This document shows positions 26,708 through 35,068 of a stretch of DNA of 50,453 nucleotides, piece after piece; position 1 is the stretch's first letter, and each line of letters opens with the position of its first letter. The notes under the pieces were generated by a model. It had not been told where the DNA came from. It worked only from the letters and a program-made list of their open reading frames with translations, and searched no databases. The position numbers were made by a program, and so were the translations under genes. Source of the stretch: Rhizobiales bacterium UBA1912. GTDB lineage: Bacteria > Pseudomonadota > Alphaproteobacteria > Rhizobiales > Devosiaceae. The stretch spans positions 273,762 through 324,214 of the forward strand of contig DDGC01000004.1 in NCBI GenBank assembly GCA_002337455.1. Direction: 5' to 3'.

Positions 26708-27193
26708 TCAATCGCCCCGGTGGTAGGGGTGGCCGGACAAAATTGTCGTCGCGCGGTAGAGCTGTTCAGCGGCCATGATGCGCACCAGCTGGTGCGGCCA
26801 GGTCATGGCGGAAAAGGAAATCACAAGATCGGCTGACTGACGCAGTTCGGCAGCCAAGCCATCTGCACCGCCGATCAAGAGCACAAGCGTCGGCTTTCCG
26901 CCGTCGCGCCATTCGGCCACTCGTGTTGCAAAAGCTTCGCTTGCGATGGATTTTCCGCGTTCATCAAGAGCGATGACCACGCTCTTTTCGGGAATCGAGG
27001 AGCGAATGGCACGCGCTTCCTCGGTCTTGCGCGCGTCGGCGCTGGACGCGCGGGATTCGCTGAACTCAATGACGGAAAAATCGGCAAGCCCGAGTGGCTT
27101 GCCGCTCGCTACGGCGCGGTCGAGATAACGCGCCACAAGATCCCGTTCGGGTCCGGCTTTCATTCGCCCGACCGCGACGATCAAAACACGCAT
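26708..27193 (-). CDS. rlmH: 23S rRNA (pseudouridine1915-N3)-methyltransferase
   Basis: SPOUT-class methyltransferase modifying pseudouridine 1915 in helix 69 of 23S rRNA. The 161-residue product starts MRVLIVAVGRMKAGPE and carries the knot motifs VIALDERGKSIASE, LVLLIGGADGL and the C-terminal HQLVRIMAAEQLYRA / GHPYHR. It follows rsfS by 18 bases, the usual order, so both act in ribosome maturation or quality. Confidence 0.96.
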   Translation of the reverse strand: MRVLIVAVGRMKAGPERDLVARYLDRAVASGKPLGLADFSVIEFSESRASSADARKTEEARAIRSSIPEKSVVIALDERGKSIASEAFATRVAEWRDGGKPTLVLLIGGADGLAAELRQSADLVISFSAMTWPHQLVRIMAAEQLYRATTILSGHPYHRGD

Positions 27194-27211
27194 GCGAACC
27201 GTTAGGCTCTG

Positions 27212-27604
27212 CTAGTGCGTATCGGTCCCGAAATCCGCAGCCCACATCTTTTCGATGTTGTAGAACTCGCGAACTTCAGGCCGGAAAATGTGAACGATCA
27301 CATCGGATGCATCGACCAGAACCCAGTCGGCGGACGGCAGTCCTTCGATTCGGGGCTTGTCGTAGCCATGTTCCTTGAGCGCCTGGACCAATTGGTCAGC
27401 CACCGCTGCAACATGACGGTTGGAACGTCCCGACGTCACGACCATGTGGTCGGCGAGTGAGGATTTTCCAGTGATGTCGATGGAGATCGTTTCATCGGCC
27501 TTTGCATCTTCAAGCGATGCGAGGATCAGGTCGAGAACGGGGACCTGAGGAACGGCCTTGGTTGCGGCATCGCCCGATACCGACTTGCTGGGCGTGGGAG
27601 CCAT
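27212..27604 (-). CDS. rsfS: Ribosomal silencing factor RsfS
   Basis: Binds L14 on the large subunit and blocks subunit joining under starvation. From the ATG at 27604 (MAPTPSKS) it is 130 residues; a GGTGGAGGA ribosome-binding site 9 bases upstream decides this start against an upstream extension to 27745. Family motifs are ISIDITGKSSLADHMVV, GLPSADWVLVDASDVIVHIF and FYNIEKMW. Confidence 0.94.
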   Translation of the reverse strand: MAPTPSKSVSGDAATKAVPQVPVLDLILASLEDAKADETISIDITGKSSLADHMVVTSGRSNRHVAAVADQLVQALKEHGYDKPRIEGLPSADWVLVDASDVIVHIFRPEVREFYNIEKMWAADFGTDTH

Positions 27605-27805
27605 CAAGCGTGGTCCTCCACCCTTTGGGGCATTTGTTGGGTCATCAAGCCTTGTCAGTTTCCTTGTGTCAGCTTGTCGATAAACACATGCAGCGCCTCT
27701 TGCGGTGCATGGAACCAATATGCGTGCGCCTTGGCGGTTTGCCAAGGGCCAGCATGGTCAATATCGATCATGGATTAATGTCGTTAATGAGACGGTAACC
27801 AAATG

Positions 27806-28441
27806 TCAGGGCTGCTGATCTTTCGGTGAGCCGTTGCGCAATTCGGTCGATGACAATGTGCTCATCAGACCATGGAGAAAGACCCAACTGGGGGGCTGGG
27901 CGGTAGCGAGAAGTGGTGCATCGCTTTCGTCAAGGCGCGATTGGGCGAAGCGCAGCGCGGTCTTCGAAAAAGGCGCGCGTCGGGTGGAGCCGGGCCTGAC
28001 ATAGACCGCGATGGGGATCAAGGCAAAAATGTCCTCCCAGCGCTCCCAGCGATGAAAGCTCGAAAGAGAGTCCGCACCCATGATCCAGACGAAGCGGCGG
28101 TCGGGCAGGGCGCGCGTTAGATAATCGAGCGTCTGATAGGTATAGGTGAACCCGTGTGCGGCTTCAAAGCCGGTTACGCGGATGGCGGGATGGTCCACGA
28201 GGTCACGCGCCGCTTTGACGCGTGTCTCCAGCGGCGCCAGTTCGGTGCGGTCCTTGAGCGGATTGCCCGGTGTCACCAGCCACCAGATTGCATCGAGGCC
28301 GAGCCGCTTGAGGCTTTCGCGCGACACGAGGCGATGGCCTTCATGGGGCGGATTGAAGCTGCCGCCAAACAGCCCGATGCGCATGCCCGGCGCCGAGGGT
28401 GGCAGATCGGTGATACCGGGAATAATGATACGATTGGTCAA
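27806..28441 (-). CDS. nadD: Nicotinate-nucleotide adenylyltransferase
   Basis: Transfers AMP to nicotinate mononucleotide in NAD synthesis. The nucleotidyltransferase signature GGSFNPPHEGH and the GADSLSSFHRWERWEDIF segment are clear. The start is uncertain: a TTG at 28441 overlaps the proA stop (211 residues, coupling), and an ATG at 28384 (MRIGLFGG) gives 192 residues. Related bacteria often have a short extension before MRIGLFGG, so the longer form is given. Confidence 0.94.
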   Translation of the reverse strand: MTNRIIIPGITDLPPSAPGMRIGLFGGSFNPPHEGHRLVSRESLKRLGLDAIWWLVTPGNPLKDRTELAPLETRVKAARDLVDHPAIRVTGFEAAHGFTYTYQTLDYLTRALPDRRFVWIMGADSLSSFHRWERWEDIFALIPIAVYVRPGSTRRAPFSKTALRFAQSRLDESDAPLLATAQPPSWVFLHGLMSTLSSTELRNGSPKDQQP

Positions 28442-29721
28442 GGACGGGTCTGCCCGTTGCCGCGCACCAGATATTTAAAGCTCGTCAACTGTTCGACGCC
28501 CACCGGACCGCGCGCGTGCATCTTGCCGGTGGCAATGCCGATCTCGCCGCCAAAGCCAAATTCGCCGCCATCGGCAAATTGTGTGGAGGCGTTGTGCATC
28601 AGGATCGCGGAATCGATTTCGTTGAAGAATTTTTCGACCGCTGCGGTATCTTCGGCGATGATGGCTTCGGTGTGGTGCGAGGAATAGTGCTCGATATGGG
28701 CGATGGCTTCGTCCACATCGGCAACGACTTTCACGGAAATGATCGCGTCTTCATATTCGGTGCGCCAGTCCTCTTCGGTGGCCGGCCGGGTCGTGGCGAT
28801 CATCTGGCGGACGGTGTCGTCGCCGCGGATTTCGCAGCCCTTTTCGATCAGCGCGTCGATGACGGGCTTGAGGTGGGTCGCGACGATTTCCTTGTGGATG
28901 AGCAGGGTTTCGGCGGCGCCGCAGATGCCGGTGCGGCGCATCTTGGCGTTGGCGATCACGCCGACAGCGATATCGAGATCGGCGCTTTTGTCGACATAGA
29001 CGTGGACCAGCCCTTCGAGATGGGCAAAGACCGGGACGCGGGCCTCGGATTGGACGCGGCTCACCAGGCCCTTGCCGCCGCGGGGGACGATAACGTCGAT
29101 GGCGCCACCAAGGCCCTTGAGCATTTCTCCCACGGCCGCTCGATCTGTCGTTGGGACGATCTGGATGGCGTCTTCGGGCAGGCCGGCGGCCTTGAGGCCC
29201 TCGACGAGGCATGCGTGGATGGCGCGCGAGGAATGAAAGCTGTCGGACCCACCGCGCAGGATCACGGCATTGCCGGCCTTGAGGCACAGCGCGCCGGCGT
29301 CTGCGGTCACGTTGGGGCGGGACTCGAAAATTACGCCGATCAAGCCAAGCGGCGTGCGCACACGGGAGATGTCGAGCCCATTGGGGCGCTGCCAATTGGC
29401 AATGACCGTTCCGACAGGATCGGGGAGATCGGCAACCGTTTCGAGCGCTGAGATGATGCCATCGATCCGGGCGTCATCGAGCAGCAGACGGTCGAGAAAC
29501 GCGGCGCTCATGCCGCCGGATTTGGCCGCATCGAGATCGGTGGCGTTGGCGACGAGAATTTTGGTACGATTGGCGTCGATCGCCTTGGCGGCGGCGCGCA
29601 GTGCAGCGGTTTTCTTGTCGCTTGCGGCGTGGGCGAGGATGGAGGCGGCCTTGCGGGCCCGACGCCCGAGGTCGTTCATGGTCGCCACAAGTGCGTCGGT
29701 TTGCTGTGCGGCTGCGCTCAT
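28438..29721 (-). CDS. proA: Glutamate-5-semialdehyde dehydrogenase (gamma-glutamyl phosphate reductase)
   Basis: Second step of proline synthesis: NADPH reduction of gamma-glutamyl phosphate. The 427-residue product has the aldehyde-dehydrogenase superfamily fold with the catalytic cysteine in RRTGICGAAETLLIH, and further family segments PLGLIGVIFESRPNVTADA, ILRGGSDSFHSSRAI and the C-terminal GPVGVEQLTSFKYLVRG. It follows proB by 19 bases and overlaps nadD. Confidence 0.97.
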   Translation of the reverse strand: MSAAAQQTDALVATMNDLGRRARKAASILAHAASDKKTAALRAAAKAIDANRTKILVANATDLDAAKSGGMSAAFLDRLLLDDARIDGIISALETVADLPDPVGTVIANWQRPNGLDISRVRTPLGLIGVIFESRPNVTADAGALCLKAGNAVILRGGSDSFHSSRAIHACLVEGLKAAGLPEDAIQIVPTTDRAAVGEMLKGLGGAIDVIVPRGGKGLVSRVQSEARVPVFAHLEGLVHVYVDKSADLDIAVGVIANAKMRRTGICGAAETLLIHKEIVATHLKPVIDALIEKGCEIRGDDTVRQMIATTRPATEEDWRTEYEDAIISVKVVADVDEAIAHIEHYSSHHTEAIIAEDTAAVEKFFNEIDSAILMHNASTQFADGGEFGFGGEIGIATGKMHARGPVGVEQLTSFKYLVRGNGQTRP

Positions 29722-29740
29722 GATTGCCTCCCGGTTTTCG

Positions 29741-30883
29741 TTACTGGCTCAAAAGCACGAGATTGTCGCGGTGCACAAGTTCGGTGCGTGTCGAAGGACC
29801 AAGCATATCCTTGATCGTCTCGCTTTTCTTGCCGATCACCAGATCGGCCGAGTCGCGGTCCAGGCCGACCAGGCCGCGAGCGATTTCCCGATCCCCAAGA
29901 TCGCGGATCGCCACGACGTCGCCGCGCACGAAATCGCCGCGCAGCTTTACGACACCAATGGGCAGAAGTGAGCGGCCACCCTTGAGTGCCCGCACTGCGC
30001 CGTCATCGATGGTGATCTGCCCGGTAACTTCGAGCGTTCCCATGATCCAGCGCTTGCGGGCGGCGGTGGTGTTGGTCGCCGGGGCAAAAAGCGTGTGCCG
30101 TCCGCCATCGACAAGATTGCGCAGCGGGTGCAATCCGGTGCCGAGCGCTATGATCATCGCCGTTCCCGCATTCGCCGTGATCTTGCCCGCGCCAAGCTTG
30201 GTGGTCATGCCGCCGCGCGAGAGATGGCTTGCCGCGCCACCGGCCATTGCTTCGATCTCGGGCGTGATCTCGGCGACATGGGGGATATGGTGCGCATCGG
30301 GGTTTTGCGCCGGGGGAGCAGTGTAGAGCCCATCGATATCGGAAAGCAGAACAAGCATGTCGGCTTCGATCATCGTGGCGACGCGGGCCGAGAGACGGTC
30401 ATTGTCGCCATAGCGGATTTCGAATGTGGCAACGGAATCGTTTTCGTTGATGATTGGGACGGCGCCAAGCCCCAGAAGCGTATTGATCGTGGTGCGGGCG
30501 TTGAGAAAATAGCGCCGCTCCTCGGTGATGTTGGGGGTCAGGAGGATTTGACCGGTGGTGATGCCGTGTTCGCTCAGATGGCTGGCCCAGGCTTGAGACA
30601 GGGCAATCTGGCCCGCACTGGCGGCCGCCTGGCTCTGGTCGAGAGGCAGGGCCTTGCCGGGCAGGCCCAGAAGGCGCCGGCCCAGTGCGATGGCGCCCGA
30701 GGACACGATAACCACATCGCGCCCTTCAGCCTTGAGGGCCGCAATGTCGCTGGCCAAAGCTGCAAGCCACTCGGTGCGCAACTTGCCCGATTTGTCATCG
30801 ACGAGCAGCGCCGAGCCGATCTTTATGACCAGGCGCTTGTATCCTGCCAATGCGTTCTGCATTTCGACCGCCCGGGGCTGCAT
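29741..30883 (-). CDS. proB: Glutamate 5-kinase
   Basis: First and feedback-controlled step of proline synthesis. The product has an amino-acid-kinase domain (KIGSALLVDD, VSSGAIALGRRLLG, INENDSVATFEIRYGDND) and a C-terminal PUA domain (about residues 285-365). The ATG at 30883 shares a base with the obgE stop (TGATG) and gives 380 residues. An ATG four codons upstream (30895), with AAGGA close by, is an equal alternative. Confidence 0.95.
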   Translation of the reverse strand: MQPRAVEMQNALAGYKRLVIKIGSALLVDDKSGKLRTEWLAALASDIAALKAEGRDVVIVSSGAIALGRRLLGLPGKALPLDQSQAAASAGQIALSQAWASHLSEHGITTGQILLTPNITEERRYFLNARTTINTLLGLGAVPIINENDSVATFEIRYGDNDRLSARVATMIEADMLVLLSDIDGLYTAPPAQNPDAHHIPHVAEITPEIEAMAGGAASHLSRGGMTTKLGAGKITANAGTAMIIALGTGLHPLRNLVDGGRHTLFAPATNTTAARKRWIMGTLEVTGQITIDDGAVRALKGGRSLLPIGVVKLRGDFVRGDVVAIRDLGDREIARGLVGLDRDSADLVIGKKSETIKDMLGPSTRTELVHRDNLVLLSQ

Positions 30884-31926
30884 CAGGGCACCCATTTGTC
30901 CTTGGGCTCGGTTCGCGATGAGCGCGCCTCGTTCTCCTTGTTGTGGTCGAGAACGGCAAGCACCGCATAGAGCACGGCTTCCACATTCTTGCCGGTGGCA
31001 CCCGATATGGCCAGCACATCGCCGCCCGATGCCGCTTTCAGGGCGCCGAGCCGCTCGGCGAGCGTCTCTTCGTCCAGCGAGTCGATCTTGTTGAGGCAGA
31101 GGATTTCCTCCTTGCCCACCAGCCCGCCGCCATACGCTTCAAGTTCGTTGCGGATCGTTTTGTAGGCGCCAACCACGTCTTCCTGGGTGCCATCCACCAG
31201 ATGGATCAGCACGCCGCAACGCTCCACATGGCCCAGGAACCGATCGCCCAGCCCCGCGCCTTCCGAGGCGCCCTCGATCAGGCCGGGAATGTCGGCGAGA
31301 ACGAATTCGCGCGCCCCGGCGCGAACGACGCCGAGACCCGGGTGCAGCGTGGTGAACGGGTAGTCGGCGATCTTGGGCTTTGCAGCGGTGACCGCAGAGA
31401 GAAATGTGGATTTTCCGGCGTTGGGAAGCCCCACGAGCCCGGCATCGGCGATCAGCTTGAGCCGCAGCCATATCCAGCGTTCCTCACCCGGCAGGCCGGG
31501 ATTGGCGCGGCGGGGAGCCTGGTTGGTCGATGTCTTGAAGTGGGCGTTGCCAAAGCCGCCATTGCCACCTTCGAGCAGCGTCTGGCGCTGACCGACCTCG
31601 GTGAAATCGGCAATCAGCGTTTCCCCGTCCTCTTCGAAGATCTGGGTGCCGACCGGCACTTTGAGAACGATGTCGGCGCCATCGGCACCGGTGCGGTCCT
31701 GGCCCATGCCGTGGTTGCCGGTGCCGGCCTTGAAATGCTGCTGATAGCGATAGTCGATGAGGGTGTTGAGCCCATCAACACATTCGACGAGCACATCTCC
31801 GCCGCGTCCGCCGTTGCCGCCATTGGGGCCACCGAACTCGACGAACTTCTCGCGCCGGAAGGCGATCGAGCCGGCTCCGCCATTGCCAGAGCGGATGTAG
31901 ACCTTGGCCTGATCGAGAAATTTCAT
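30883..31926 (-). CDS. obgE: GTPase ObgE/CgtA
   Basis: Essential GTPase involved in 50S assembly and the stringent response. The 347-residue product has a glycine-rich Obg fold (about 1-158: SGNGGAGSIAFRREKF, GGPNGGNGGRGGDV) and a G domain with G1 GLPNAGKST, G3 DIPGLIEGASEGAGLG and G4 NKID. The variable C-terminal tail is short. It is followed by proB and preceded by an overlapping acetyltransferase gene. Confidence 0.97.
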   Translation of the reverse strand: MKFLDQAKVYIRSGNGGAGSIAFRREKFVEFGGPNGGNGGRGGDVLVECVDGLNTLIDYRYQQHFKAGTGNHGMGQDRTGADGADIVLKVPVGTQIFEEDGETLIADFTEVGQRQTLLEGGNGGFGNAHFKTSTNQAPRRANPGLPGEERWIWLRLKLIADAGLVGLPNAGKSTFLSAVTAAKPKIADYPFTTLHPGLGVVRAGAREFVLADIPGLIEGASEGAGLGDRFLGHVERCGVLIHLVDGTQEDVVGAYKTIRNELEAYGGGLVGKEEILCLNKIDSLDEETLAERLGALKAASGGDVLAISGATGKNVEAVLYAVLAVLDHNKENEARSSRTEPKDKWVP

Positions 31927-32471
31927 AGTGTTTCAAGCGCCTTTTCAAAGGCGTCCCGTGTCAATTCGGTTTCGATATGGTCGATCTCGGTGTTCTGGGC
32001 AAGGCAGATTCGCTTGCCGATGCCCGTCTGGACAAAGCCCAGCTTGTTCTGAATGGCAAGCGAGGCCGCATTGAAATGGAAAACCCCCGAGACCATGCGG
32101 TTGGCGCCGGTGGTCGAAAAATACCATTCGATGACGGCTGTCGTGGCCTCTGTCATGTAGCCGCTGCCCCAATAGGGCTGACCCAGCCAGTATCCGATTT
32201 CGGCGTCGCGGCCCTCCTTGTGCATGCCGCAAAAGCCCATCAGCCCGTGGCGGGGTTCGCAGATGGCAAAGGTGATCGAATCGGGTGACCATTCCTTTTT
32301 CTGGCGCATGAGCCAGTCAACGGCCATGTTGATTGTGTAGGGGTAGGGCACGCGGGCGAGGTTCTTTGTCACCTCGAAATTGTTGAGCAGGGACGCGATG
32401 CGGGGGGCGTCCCGCAGCCGGGGGCGGCGCAGAATCAGCCGTTGCGTACGAATCTCGGGTTGTTCGGCCAT
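31923..32471 (-). CDS. RimJ/RimL-type GNAT N-acetyltransferase
   Basis: The 182-residue product opens QRLILRRPRLRDAPRIASL and contains IGYWLGQPYWGSGYMTEAT, the acetyl-CoA-binding region of the RimJ/RimL group that acetylates protein N-termini or small substrates. The target is unknown. It overlaps the obgE start by four bases and lies two bases after a paralogous acetyltransferase gene (32474-33019). Confidence 0.87.
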   Translation of the reverse strand: MAEQPEIRTQRLILRRPRLRDAPRIASLLNNFEVTKNLARVPYPYTINMAVDWLMRQKKEWSPDSITFAICEPRHGLMGFCGMHKEGRDAEIGYWLGQPYWGSGYMTEATTAVIEWYFSTTGANRMVSGVFHFNAASLAIQNKLGFVQTGIGKRICLAQNTEIDHIETELTRDAFEKALETL

Positions 32472-32473
32472 AG

Positions 32474-33019
32474 TCAGGTCGTTTCCGCTGCGATGGTCAG
32501 TTCATAGGTTGTGACCGGAATGTCCTTGTGCGGTCCACAGCCGGAGATGGCTTCCTGGAGAAAAACGAAGTCCAGTTTTTCGAGGACGGCGCGGGAGGCA
32601 CCGTTCTCGCTGCGGGCCTTGGCGCGCAGCGTTGCGCAGCGCCTTGTGTCCCGGACGGCATCAATCAGTGCGGCGGCTGCTTCGGTCGCGTAACCTCGAC
32701 CCCAATAGGGTTGGCCGATCCAGTATCCGATTTCGGGCGTTGCATCGGAATGAAGGTGCAGCCCGATCAATCCAATGAGATCACCATTTGCCAGCACGAT
32801 GGCATAGGCGTGTTCGGTTGCGGTACGGGCGATGTTTTCGATAAAGTGTGCAGCGTCACTTTCGGCATAGGGGTGGGGCAATGTCGTCATCGCATGGATT
32901 TTGCGGTTGTTGGCAAGTGCGGCAATGGATGCGATGTCGGCGCGTTCGGGCGCGCGCAGGACGAGACGCTCTGTCTCGATCCGATCCGGCAGTGCACCCC
33001 TGAGCGCTTCGCTATCCAT
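32474..33019 (-). CDS. RimJ/RimL-type GNAT N-acetyltransferase (paralogue)
   Basis: The 181-residue product shares layout with its neighbour: ETERLVLRAPERADIASIAAL at the N-terminus and IGYWIGQPYWGRGYATEAA in motif A. An AAGGG site precedes the ATG at 33019. It is the first gene of the run down to obgE, directly behind the rpmA terminator. The target is unknown; tandem duplication is likely. Confidence 0.87.
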   Translation of the reverse strand: MDSEALRGALPDRIETERLVLRAPERADIASIAALANNRKIHAMTTLPHPYAESDAAHFIENIARTATEHAYAIVLANGDLIGLIGLHLHSDATPEIGYWIGQPYWGRGYATEAAAALIDAVRDTRRCATLRAKARSENGASRAVLEKLDFVFLQEAISGCGPHKDIPVTTYELTIAAETT

Positions 33020-33038
33020 CTATTTGCCCTTGCAAACG

Positions 33039-33063
33039 AAAAAGGGAGCCGATGACGGCTCCC
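33039..33063 (-). terminator. Intrinsic terminator of rplU-rpmA
   Basis: An 8-bp stem (GGGAGCCG / CGGCTCCC) with a four-base loop. Read on the minus strand it is followed by TTTTT. It lies about 80 bases past the rpmA stop. Confidence 0.92.
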
Positions 33064-33110
33064 CTGATCCATATGCGATCACGCTGCCGGGGAGAAGGTC
33101 TCCGGCAACT

Positions 33111-33134
33111 CCGTTTCGGAGCGCTCCGAAACGG
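33111..33134. repeat. Perfect 24-bp palindrome downstream of rpmA
   Basis: CCGTTTCGGAGC is followed immediately by its exact reverse complement. It lies 9 bases past the rpmA stop and before the real terminator. It could be an operator-like site or a hairpin stabilising the mRNA 3' end. Confidence 0.6.
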
Positions 33135-33143
33135 CCTACCGAA

Positions 33144-33410
33144 TTATTCAGCAGCCTTGAGCGGTGCAACCGATACATAGCTCTTGCCGCCCGACTTGGT
33201 GGCGAATGTCACCTTGCCGTCGACGAGGGCGAAAATCGTGTGGTCCTTGCCCAGGCCCACATTGGTGCCCGGATGCCACTTGGTGCCGCGCTGGCGCACG
33301 ATGATGTTGCCGGCGACGACAGCTTCACCGCCGAACTTCTTTACGCCGAGACGGCGGCCGGCTGTATCGCGACCGTTGCGGGATGAACCGCCTGCTTTCT
33401 TATGTGCCAT
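33144..33410 (-). CDS. rpmA: 50S ribosomal protein L27
   Basis: An 88-residue ribosomal protein near the peptidyl-transferase centre. It starts MAHKKAGGSSRNGRDTAGRR, without the Firmicutes-type cleaved N-terminal extension, and contains GVKKFGGEAVVAGNIIVRQRG. It lies 30 bases after rplU, the standard pair. Confidence 0.99.
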   Translation of the reverse strand: MAHKKAGGSSRNGRDTAGRRLGVKKFGGEAVVAGNIIVRQRGTKWHPGTNVGLGKDHTIFALVDGKVTFATKSGGKSYVSVAPLKAAE

Positions 33411-33440
33411 AGTCCACTATCCTCTTACAAACGGGGCGAA

Positions 33441-34142
33441 TTACTGATCGGCCTTGGCGCGGGGACCTTTGCCTGCAAGCAGGTCCTTGGCCTGGCCAAT
33501 CCAGTCATCGCGCTCGATGCGGCCCTTGAAGCTGAGCTCTTCGTCGACCTTGACGATGTCGTCAGCGGTCCACTCGGCGATCTGCTTCAGGCTGGTGATG
33601 CCCATTGCGTTGAGCTTCTTTTCAAGCGCGGGGCCGACGCCACCGATGAGCTTGATATCGTCCTTGATGTCGGCGGCGGGAGCCGCTTCGGTCTTTTCAG
33701 CCTTTGCGGGCTTGGCTTCGGCCTTTGCCGGCTTTGCGTCGGCAGCAGGCTTGGCTTCTGCAGCAGGCTTGGCTTCTGCCTTGGCGGCCTTTTTGGGCGC
33801 AGCGGCCTTCTTGCCCGAAGGCTTGGCGCCGCCGGTCAGAATTTCAGTGATGCGGACCAGCGTCAGTTCCTGACGGTGACCGTTCTTGCGGCGGTAGCCC
33901 TGGCGACGCTTCTTTTTGAAAACGATGACCTTCTTGTCGCGGAACTGCTCGACGACTTCGCCAGCAACCAGTGCGCCATCGACAAGCGGAGCGCCAAGCG
34001 TGACGTCGGCATCGGCGCCAACCATCAGGACATTTTCAAAGGTAATGACATCACCGGCTTCGCCAGCGAGTTTTTCGACGCGGACCAGGTCATTGGCAGC
34101 AACTTTGTACTGCTTGCCACCGGTCTTGATGACTGCAAACAT
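33441..34142 (-). CDS. rplU: 50S ribosomal protein L21 with C-terminal helix-hairpin-helix extension
   Basis: Residues 1-102 are a normal L21 (MFAVIKTGGKQYKV to the conserved GYRRKNGHRQ region). A linker of Ala/Lys/Pro repeats (about 103-158, several KPAAEA/KPAKAE units) joins it to a C-terminal domain (about 160-228). That domain begins IKLIGGVGPALEKKLNAMGI, which has helix-hairpin-helix character like small proteins annotated as predicted DNA nuclease-like. The total is 233 residues against about 103 for a usual L21. The start at 34142 is chosen because MFAVIKTGG is the conserved N-terminus. The role of the extra domain is unknown; similar tails are found in related alphaproteobacteria. Confidence 0.97.
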   Translation of the reverse strand: MFAVIKTGGKQYKVAANDLVRVEKLAGEAGDVITFENVLMVGADADVTLGAPLVDGALVAGEVVEQFRDKKVIVFKKKRRQGYRRKNGHRQELTLVRITEILTGGAKPSGKKAAAPKKAAKAEAKPAAEAKPAADAKPAKAEAKPAKAEKTEAAPAADIKDDIKLIGGVGPALEKKLNAMGITSLKQIAEWTADDIVKVDEELSFKGRIERDDWIGQAKDLLAGKGPRAKADQ

Positions 34143-34194
34143 ATGTTTTGACCGGATTTGCACCCGGTTCCCTTGGTTTTCGCACCTTACGGCG

Positions 34195-34252
34195 CCGCGG
34201 ACGATGCCTTAATTCCGCGGTCTTCTGGCTGGCCGGAGACTTGGTTTCCGGC
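34195..34252 (-). other. Structured leader of rplU
   Basis: The minus-strand leader between the candidate promoter and rplU can fold two hairpins: CCGCGG arms at 34195-34220 and GCCGGA / TCCGGC arms at 34232-34252. A leader of about 180 nt before a ribosomal-protein operon suggests, but does not prove, autoregulation. Confidence 0.35.
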
Positions 34253-34322
34253 GGGCGGCCTGTGGCAGCGTATTTAAACAAAACAAATGGCGCACAGGCA
34301 GGGCCCATGCGCATTCGGGCTG

Positions 34323-34351
34323 CTTATCGGGGCAAATGGCCCAAGAGTCAA
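34323..34351 (-). promoter_or_regulatory. Candidate rplU-rpmA promoter
   Basis: On the minus strand, TTGACT (34346-34351) and GATAAG (34323-34328) are separated by 17 bases, about 180 bases upstream of rplU. Confidence 0.5.
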
Positions 34352-34375
34352 GGCCCACGCGGCTATTGCAGCTCC

Positions 34376-35068
34376 CTAATACCAGTTCCGCTCGACGATT
34401 TCGGTCCGCGAACCTTCCGGCATCAATGCCGTCAAATCCGAGGGCTCATTGCCCGGCTCGTCGAAGGGGAAGCGGTAGTGAAAGGGGTAAACATAGCGCG
34501 GCGCGGTTTTTTCGATACAGGTTACCACTTGGTCGGGGGTCATCGTATAGGGCAGGTTCATGGGAAAGAACGCGATATCGATCTTGCCCAGATCGTCCAT
34601 TTCGGGTGTCGGTTCGGTGTCGGAAGCGAGATAGACGACAGTGCCGGCGAAATCGAAGAGATAGCCGTTTCCGACGCCCTTCTCGTGGTATTTCTGACGG
34701 TCGGGCGTTGTGTTGTACATCGCGACGGCGCGGATCGTGATGCCGTGCCACTCGATTGTCTGGCCGTTGGCCATGAGCGTTGTGCGGGCGGCGAGGTCTT
34801 CTGGCAGCTGGTCGAAAACAATCCTGGGGGCGATAATGTGCGTCTCCTCGCTCATGACAGCGTCCAGGGTTTCAAGATCGAGATGATCCCCATGGTGATG
34901 GGTGAGGATGACCAATGTCGGGGCGGGGAAAGCGGCGAAACGAGCGGCGCCACCTATGGGGTCGCAATAGATGGTCTCTGCGTTCCATTCCATTACGAAT
35001 GTTGCGTGGTGGATCGGGGTGATGCCCAGTGGGCCGGACGGCGTCTCGTATGTGTCACGCTCATTCAT
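34376..35068 (-). CDS. MBL-fold metal-dependent hydrolase (UlaG-like)
   Basis: A metallo-beta-lactamase-fold protein of 230 residues from the ATG at 35068 (MNERDTYETP). It has the metal motif THHHGDHLD and a second metal region ending YLASDTEPTPEM. The short, single-domain layout and DPIGGAARF segment resemble the UlaG/UPF0173 group of lactonase- or phosphodiesterase-like enzymes. The start overlaps the stop of the upstream gene by four bases. The substrate is unknown. Confidence 0.87.
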   Translation of the reverse strand: MNERDTYETPSGPLGITPIHHATFVMEWNAETIYCDPIGGAARFAAFPAPTLVILTHHHGDHLDLETLDAVMSEETHIIAPRIVFDQLPEDLAARTTLMANGQTIEWHGITIRAVAMYNTTPDRQKYHEKGVGNGYLFDFAGTVVYLASDTEPTPEMDDLGKIDIAFFPMNLPYTMTPDQVVTCIEKTAPRYVYPFHYRFPFDEPGNEPSDLTALMPEGSRTEIVERNWY

